Origin: an uncultured Prevotellaceae bacterium
Lineage (GTDB): Bacteria > Bacteroidota > Bacteroidia > Bacteroidales > Muribaculaceae
Direction of reading: 5' to 3'
Length of the DNA stretch: 50,192 bases
Assembly (NCBI GenBank): GCA_937898675.1
Contig: CALEJB010000044.1
Span: 1-50,192 of the forward strand
Shown here: positions 46,028-50,192 of the stretch, piece by piece
Position numbering within the stretch: the first letter of the stretch is position 1
How the letters are laid out: the number at the start of each line of letters is the position of its first letter
Translations under genes and position numbers: made by a program
The notes under the pieces: model-generated
What the model was told of the DNA's origin: nothing
The model's input: the letters and a program-made list of their open reading frames with translations, nothing else
Databases searched by the model: none

Positions 46028-46690
46028 TTAGAAGGCAAATAACCAAGTGAAATAGCAAGCCTCGGCTGCGAACAGGAGGCAAACGATGGTTGCCCACCAC
46101 TTGGCAGCGCACTGCCAGCGGGGAATCCACTTGTCGTTGGCGGTGCCCAGGGTCTGGAAGGCGCTCCAGAAACCGTGGCTGATGTGGAACCACAGCGCGG
46201 CAAAACCGATGAGATAAACGGGGAGAACCCACACTTGGCTGAAGGTGGCCCTGAGGGCGGCCTTGCCGGTCATGAAGTTGTTCATGTCCTCCATGAGTTC
46301 GGGCAGCTGCATCTTGGCCCAGAACTGCACCAGGTGAAGCACCATGAAGCAGATGACGATTAAGCCAAGCACGAGCATGTTCTGCGACGCCCACTCCACA
46401 TTGGCGGGACGCTTGCTCACGGCATAGCGGTTGTTGCCGCGGGCCTTCTTGTTCTGCAGCGTCAGCCAGAAGGCGTAGATGATGTGAATCGCAAAGCCTG
46501 CAGCAAGCACGAGCGTGCCGGCCACAGCATACCAGTTGGCGCCGAGGAAGTTGCAGACGGCCTCGTAAGCGTTGAGCGAGTAGATAGCCACTGCATTCAT
46601 CAGCACATGAAAGGTGATGAATAGGACAAGGAACAGGCCGGTAACCGACATGATAACCTTGCGTCCTACAGATGAATTAGTTAACCACAT
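46028..46690 (-). CDS. frdC: Fumarate reductase/succinate dehydrogenase cytochrome b subunit
   Basis: A 220-residue membrane anchor with five hydrophobic segments (for example VIMSVTGLFLVLFITFHVLMN, WYAVAGTLVLAAGFAIHIIYAFW and MLVLGLIVICFMVLHLVQFW). Histidines in FHVLMN, IHIIYAFW, LHLVQFW and FHISHGFWSAF are likely ligands of the two haems. It carries electrons between menaquinol and FrdB. Only 46 bp separate it from the queA stop and no promoter motif is visible there, so transcription may come from within or upstream of queA. Confidence 0.93.
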   Translation of the reverse strand: MWLTNSSVGRKVIMSVTGLFLVLFITFHVLMNAVAIYSLNAYEAVCNFLGANWYAVAGTLVLAAGFAIHIIYAFWLTLQNKKARGNNRYAVSKRPANVEWASQNMLVLGLIVICFMVLHLVQFWAKMQLPELMEDMNNFMTGKAALRATFSQVWVLPVYLIGFAALWFHISHGFWSAFQTLGTANDKWIPRWQCAAKWWATIVCLLFAAEACYFTWLFAF

Positions 46691-46736
46691 AGTAGTTGAA
46701 GATTTTTGATGTTATTAGTTAATAATTGAATGTTTG

Positions 46737-47792
46737 TCAATCGTTGAGGATGAGCATGGCATCGCCGTAGGCGCCAAAGCGGTATTTCTCCTCGATGGCG
46801 ACCTGATAGGCATCCATCGTGGCCTTGTAGCCGCCAAACGAGGCTTGGGCCATGAGCATGATGGAATATGGCATGTGGAAGTTGCTGAGCAGCGCGTCAC
46901 AGGTCGTGCACTCATAGGGCGGGAACAAGAACTTGTTGGACCAGCCGCCGTAGGGCTTGATGTGGCCGTTCATGCCCACGCAGGTCTCAAAGGCGCGCAG
47001 CACCGAGGTGCCTATGGCGCACACCTTGTGGCCGGTGTCGCGCAGGGTGTTGACGCGCTCGGCGAGTTCAACGCTCACGTCCATCTCCTCGCTGTCCATG
47101 CGGTGCTTGGTCAGATCCTCGACGTCGATGTCGCGGTAACTGCCCAGGCTGATGTGCATGGTGAGGAAGTCGCGGTCGATGTCATAAATCTCCATGCGGC
47201 GCATCAGTTCGCGGCTGAAGTGCAGGCCGGCGGCGGGGGCCACAACAGCGCCCTCCTTGCTGGCATAGATGGTCTGGTAGCGCTCGGCATCCTCGGGCTC
47301 GGCATCGCGCTGGATGTAGTAAGGCAGCGGCGTGTTGCCCAGGTTGTACAAGTCCTGCTTGAACTGGTCGTGGTCGCCGTCATAGAGGAAGCGCAGCGTG
47401 CGGCCGCGCGACGTGGTGTTGTCGATGACCTCGGCCACCATCGAGTCGTCAAGACCGAAGTACAGTTTGTTGCCGATGCGGATTTTGCGCGCAGGCTCCA
47501 CCAGCACATCCCACAACTTGTTGCTGGGATTGAGTTCCCTGAGCAGGAATACCTCGATGCGGGCGCCCGTCTTCTCCTTGTTGCCAAAGAGTTTGGCGGG
47601 GAACACCTGGGTGTCGTTGAACACAAACAGGTCGTGCGGATTGAAGAACCCAAGGATTTCCTTGAATATCTTGTGCTCAATCTCGCCGCTCTTCTTGTGC
47701 AGTACCAGCAGGCGGGACTCGTCACGCACGGGACTGGGATGGGAGGCAATCAATTCCTCGGGCATCCGGGTGTTAAATTCTGAAAGTTTCAT
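46737..47792 (-). CDS. queA: S-adenosylmethionine:tRNA ribosyltransferase-isomerase QueA
   Basis: A 351-residue cytoplasmic enzyme that transfers and isomerises the ribosyl moiety of SAM to make epoxyqueuosine at the wobble base of GUN-anticodon tRNAs, including the tRNA-His(GUG) encoded in this window. Typical segments are MPEELIASHPSPVRDESRLLVL, DLFVFNDTQVFPAKLFG, VVAPAAGLHFSREL and, near the end, TCDALLSNFHMPYSIMLMAQASFGG. Length is normal. It lies 35 bp behind truB in the DUF3098-uppP-truB-queA cluster that recurs in Bacteroidales. Confidence 0.96.
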   Translation of the reverse strand: MKLSEFNTRMPEELIASHPSPVRDESRLLVLHKKSGEIEHKIFKEILGFFNPHDLFVFNDTQVFPAKLFGNKEKTGARIEVFLLRELNPSNKLWDVLVEPARKIRIGNKLYFGLDDSMVAEVIDNTTSRGRTLRFLYDGDHDQFKQDLYNLGNTPLPYYIQRDAEPEDAERYQTIYASKEGAVVAPAAGLHFSRELMRRMEIYDIDRDFLTMHISLGSYRDIDVEDLTKHRMDSEEMDVSVELAERVNTLRDTGHKVCAIGTSVLRAFETCVGMNGHIKPYGGWSNKFLFPPYECTTCDALLSNFHMPYSIMLMAQASFGGYKATMDAYQVAIEEKYRFGAYGDAMLILND

Positions 47793-47827
47793 ATTCTTAT
47801 CAGTTTAGTCTCTGTTATGATCTTCTC

Positions 47828-48652
47828 TCACTTGATTTGGGCGGTACGGGACTTACGGGCCTCACGCTCGGCCTTTTGCCGGGCGGCGCGCTCGCGGTTC
47901 TCGGTGCGCTCGCGTTCCAGGCGCTCGTTCTCGGCCTGCTCGGGCATCACATAGGTCTCGCTGTCCAGGCGCTCTACCATCTGCTCCAGCGATAGGCAGT
48001 CCTCGACCCTCACGTCGCCCACGCGGGTGCGGCGCAAGGCCGTCAGGTGGGCACCGCTGCCCAGGGCTTCGCCGATGTCGCGCGCCAGGGCGCGGATGTA
48101 GGTGCCGCGGCTGCACACCACCCGCAGTTGCAGCTTGGGCTCGGCGGGCAAGCCGCATTGCAGTACCTCGATTTCGTCAATGACCAGCGTCTTGGGGCGG
48201 ATTTCCACTTCATGGCCCTTGCGCGCCAGTTTGTAGGCGGGCTTGCCCTCGACCTTGCAGGCCGAGAATGACGGCGGCACCTGCTCGATGCGGCCCGTGA
48301 ACTGTTGCTGCAGCACGCGGTCAATCATGGGGCGGGTGATGTGCTGCCATTCAAAGGTGGCATCCACCTCGGTCTCCAGGTCATAACTGGGCGTGGTGGC
48401 GCCTAGCCTCAGGTCGGCGATATATTCCTTGACGCCCGACTGCAGTTGCTCGATGCGCTTGGTGGCGTGGCCGGTGCACAGCAGCAGCACGCCCGTCGCC
48501 AGCGGGTCGAGTGTGCCGGCATGGCCCACTTTCACCTGCTTGGTCTTGAGGTGGGTGCGCAGCACGGCGCGCACCTTCTTCACCACAGCAAATGAGGTCA
48601 TGCGCAGTGCCTTGTCGATGCAAAATATTTCGCCTTCTATCGGATTTAACAT
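47828..48652 (-). CDS. truB: tRNA pseudouridine-55 synthase TruB
   Basis: A 274-residue enzyme that makes pseudouridine 55 in the T-loop of tRNAs. The catalytic Asp49 is in VGHAGTLDPLATGVLLL, and QVPPSFSACKVEGKPAYKLAR and CSRGTYIRALARDIGEALG are conserved. After the normal end (about residue 230) comes a charged, helical tail of about 44 residues rich in Arg, Glu and Lys (ERTENRERAARQKAEREARK), which looks like an RNA-contact extension. It lies 24 bp behind uppP. Confidence 0.95.
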   Translation of the reverse strand: MLNPIEGEIFCIDKALRMTSFAVVKKVRAVLRTHLKTKQVKVGHAGTLDPLATGVLLLCTGHATKRIEQLQSGVKEYIADLRLGATTPSYDLETEVDATFEWQHITRPMIDRVLQQQFTGRIEQVPPSFSACKVEGKPAYKLARKGHEVEIRPKTLVIDEIEVLQCGLPAEPKLQLRVVCSRGTYIRALARDIGEALGSGAHLTALRRTRVGDVRVEDCLSLEQMVERLDSETYVMPEQAENERLERERTENRERAARQKAEREARKSRTAQIK

Positions 48653-48676
48653 TGATGAGCGGTTATAGTCAATAAA

Positions 48677-49477
48677 TTATACCACTTGCGACAGCACGAT
48701 GGCGACGATGCCGGCGACCACGCAGTACAGGCCGAACCACACGAGTTTGCCTTTCTTGACGATGTTAATCATCCACTTGCATGCTAGGCATCCCGACACA
48801 AACGCGGCGATGAATCCCACCACCAGCGGCAGGGTCTCGATGCCGCCAAAGGCCTCCTCGCCCTTGGCCATTTTCAGCACATCCAGCAGCGCCTCGCCCA
48901 GGATGGGAGGTATCACCATCAGAAACGAGAACTGTGCCAGCGACTCTTTTTTGTTGCCCAGCAGCAGGCCCGTGGCAATGGTGCTGCCCGAGCGCGACAG
49001 GCCCGGTAACACCGCCACCGCCTGGGCGATGCCGATGATGAATGCGTCGAGCCACGAGATGTTGCTCTTGACGCGCGGCTTGGCATAGTACGAGAAGATG
49101 AGCAAGGCGGCGGTCACCAACAGGCACACGCCCACCACGAGCATACCCTCGCCAAAGATGGCCTCGACCTGGTCCTTGAAGAAAAAGCCCACGATGCCCA
49201 CAGGAATCATCGACACCAGGATATTGAGGAAGTACTTGGTCTCGTCGTTCATCTTGAACTTGAACAAGCCCTTCAATATCCAGTCGATTTCGCTCCACAG
49301 GATGACAAAGGTGCTCAGCACGGTGGCCACATGCACCGCCACGGTGAACGCCAGATTGTCCTCACCGTTGATGCCAAACAGGTAACTGCCAATGGCCAGA
49401 TGGCCACTGCTGCTCACCGGTAAATACTCGGTCAGACCCTGGACCAGGCCCAGAATCAACGCTTCTAACCAATCCAT
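48677..49477 (-). CDS. uppP: Undecaprenyl-diphosphatase UppP (BacA)
   Basis: A 266-residue membrane enzyme that removes phosphate from undecaprenyl diphosphate at the outer face of the inner membrane so the carrier can be reused; it also confers bacitracin tolerance. The two family motifs are LTEYLPVSSSGHLAIG (about 15-30) and LPGLSRSGSTIATGLLLG (about 157-174). Eight hydrophobic segments are apparent and length is normal. It is 6 bp behind the DUF3098 gene. It is the recycling partner of UppS encoded at 4367-5134. Confidence 0.96.
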   Translation of the reverse strand: MDWLEALILGLVQGLTEYLPVSSSGHLAIGSYLFGINGEDNLAFTVAVHVATVLSTFVILWSEIDWILKGLFKFKMNDETKYFLNILVSMIPVGIVGFFFKDQVEAIFGEGMLVVGVCLLVTAALLIFSYYAKPRVKSNISWLDAFIIGIAQAVAVLPGLSRSGSTIATGLLLGNKKESLAQFSFLMVIPPILGEALLDVLKMAKGEEAFGGIETLPLVVGFIAAFVSGCLACKWMINIVKKGKLVWFGLYCVVAGIVAIVLSQVV

Positions 49478-49483
49478 GAGTGA

Positions 49484-49786
49484 TTATTCTTGATTTTCCT
49501 GCTGGTTGTCGTCGCCGGTCTTGTCCTTCTTCCGCCAGATGATGGCAAAAGCCATGAGCACAAAGCCCAGGAAAGCGGTAATTGGGCCCACGGTCACGCG
49601 GCTGCTCTCAAACAGGTCGTTGTTGAACTTATCGCCCGTGTTGGCGCTGCCCGTCATCAGCCAAAAGCCGACGACAATCATCAGCAGGCAGATGCCCATT
49701 AAGATAAAGTTGATTTTGCCCAAAGGATACTGCACCTTCTCGGGGGCCTTTTTCACATTTTCAGTTTTCTTCTGTTGAGTAGCCAT
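49484..49786 (-). CDS. DUF3098 small membrane protein
   Basis: A 100-residue protein with a charged N-terminus (MATQQKKTENVKKAPEKV), a first membrane helix (INFILMGICLLMIVVGFWLM), a short loop with GDKFNNDLFESSRVTVGP, a second helix (ITAFLGFVLMAFAIIW) and a charged C-terminus. DUF3098 genes usually stand between ftsX and uppP in Bacteroidetes; ftsX is not seen in the 400 bp upstream here. The ATG at 49786 is chosen because the promoter at 49866-49896 lies upstream of it, which excludes the longer frame to 49909. Function unknown, perhaps related to division or envelope. Confidence 0.85.
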   Translation of the reverse strand: MATQQKKTENVKKAPEKVQYPLGKINFILMGICLLMIVVGFWLMTGSANTGDKFNNDLFESSRVTVGPITAFLGFVLMAFAIIWRKKDKTGDDNQQENQE

Positions 49787-49865
49787 TGTATTTGTTCCGT
49801 CTTTTCGCATGCCATGCACCCGATAACGCGCTATCTCACACGGGCACCCGACACGCAATTTGACG

Positions 49866-49896
49866 CAAAAATACAACATTCTGCGGCCGTTGTCAA
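49866..49896 (-). promoter_or_regulatory. Promoter of the DUF3098-uppP-truB-queA(-frd) operon
   Basis: On the minus strand TTG (49894-49896), a 20-bp spacer and TATTTTTG (49866-49873) match the consensus. The leader to the ATG at 49786 is about 75 nt. Confidence 0.75.
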
Positions 49897-49909
49897 TACT
49901 TTTGACCAC

Positions 49910-50192
49910 TTTTTATCAGGCAATGAAAAATTATCGCTGATAATCAGTGGATTGCGCATTATTAAAAATGTGGCAACAAATACTTGCAGCAACGGCATGG
50001 CCATGAAAACTAAATATAAAAATTACGATATTAAATTCGATGGCAGACCGAGAATTATAAAATTTAACACAAAGAAAAATCCGCATAACTGCGTGAGTTA
50101 CACGGATTTCATATTTTTTGTCTATTGCTTGTTTATCAATAGTTCGTTAAAAAATCGATATATGGCGAAACGGCTATGCTGCGCCGCCAAAG
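49910..50192. other. AT-rich window end without a clear gene
   Basis: Apart from the promoter at 49866-49896, the 406 bp right of the DUF3098 gene hold only a hairpin (50077-50111). An open frame from 49998 to the window edge does not look like protein and runs through the hairpin. Confidence 0.5.
50077..50111. terminator. Long hairpin, probable bidirectional terminator
   Basis: AAATCCG (50077-50083) pairs with CGGATTT at about 50103-50109, and inner TAACT pairs with AGTTA across a 5-nt loop, with a 2x2 internal loop between. T-rich sequence follows on both strands (ATATTTTTTG on plus, TTTTTCTTTG on minus). It probably separates the DUF3098 operon from a gene beyond the window. Confidence 0.65.

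Noticed and set aside
49998..50192. Open frame of about 65 codons running off the window end
   Set aside because: Passes through the terminator-like hairpin at 50077-50111, has no promoter and no protein-like composition; possible but unsupported.

Overview
The window looks like a core, mostly housekeeping stretch of a Bacteroidales chromosome. Evidence: Bacteroidetes-type promoters (TTTG, about 19-21 bp, TAnnTTTG) precede many genes; there are no obvious Shine-Dalgarno sites; lineage-typical families are present (DUF6242, DUF6089, DUF4270, DUF3098, DUF4105/Lnb, a solo glycogen-synthase N-domain protein); and the three-subunit fumarate reductase/succinate dehydrogenase is the Bacteroidetes type. 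The coding DNA is GC-rich, which would fit Muribaculaceae or Prevotellaceae-like bacteria, but family-level placement is inference.

Layout. 1-1971: prmC and ribD. 2165-10229: envelope-biogenesis run with a DUF6242 lipoprotein, a DUF6089 barrel, uppS, bamA, three OmpH/Skp paralogues and a small beta-barrel protein. 10293-10370: tRNA-His (minus). 10477-11667: nagA (minus). 12011-15801: a Spy/CpxP-like protein with a Cys/His tail, then a glycogen-synthase-like protein lacking its ADP-glucose motif, a DUF4270 lipoprotein and an outer-membrane barrel. 15891-15966: tRNA-Thr, followed by a DUF3843-like gene. 16858-20190: secA (minus). 20381-27492: the cell-elongation operon mreB-mreC-mreD-mrdA-rodA plus a DUF4105/Lnb membrane protein (minus). 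27712-30454: a C_GCAxxG_C_C protein, gap, mscL (plus) and a 72-residue solo LuxR-type HTH protein. 30455-30936: an AT-rich gap with a complete promoter-to-terminator unit, a candidate small RNA. 30937-36595: metallophosphoesterase, aroA, CvpA-family protein and two tandem GH25 lysozyme-like proteins, one with a long Lys/Glu/Gln-rich tail. 36863-43120: rnr, mtaB, a GT2 glycosyltransferase and an SLC13 transporter (plus). 43208-49786: DUF3098-uppP-truB-queA-frdC-frdA-frdB (minus).

How it works together. Much of the window builds the envelope: undecaprenyl phosphate synthesis and recycling (uppS, uppP), outer-membrane assembly (bamA, Skp paralogues), protein export (secA), rod-shape peptidoglycan synthesis (mre/mrdA/rodA), and wall recycling or hydrolysis (nagA, GH25 pair). 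The rest is central metabolism (gap, frd, aroA, ribD) and RNA maturation or decay (mtaB, queA, truB, rnr).

No phage, insertion sequence, CRISPR array or obvious defence system was found. The points most worth following are the candidate sRNA near 30.8 kb, the solo LuxR regulator beside it, the glycogen-synthase-like pseudoenzyme operon, the tandem GH25 genes with charged tails, and a dispersed 7-bp repeat that forms the 3' ends of three genes. No function has been computed or tested here; all family calls come from reading motifs.
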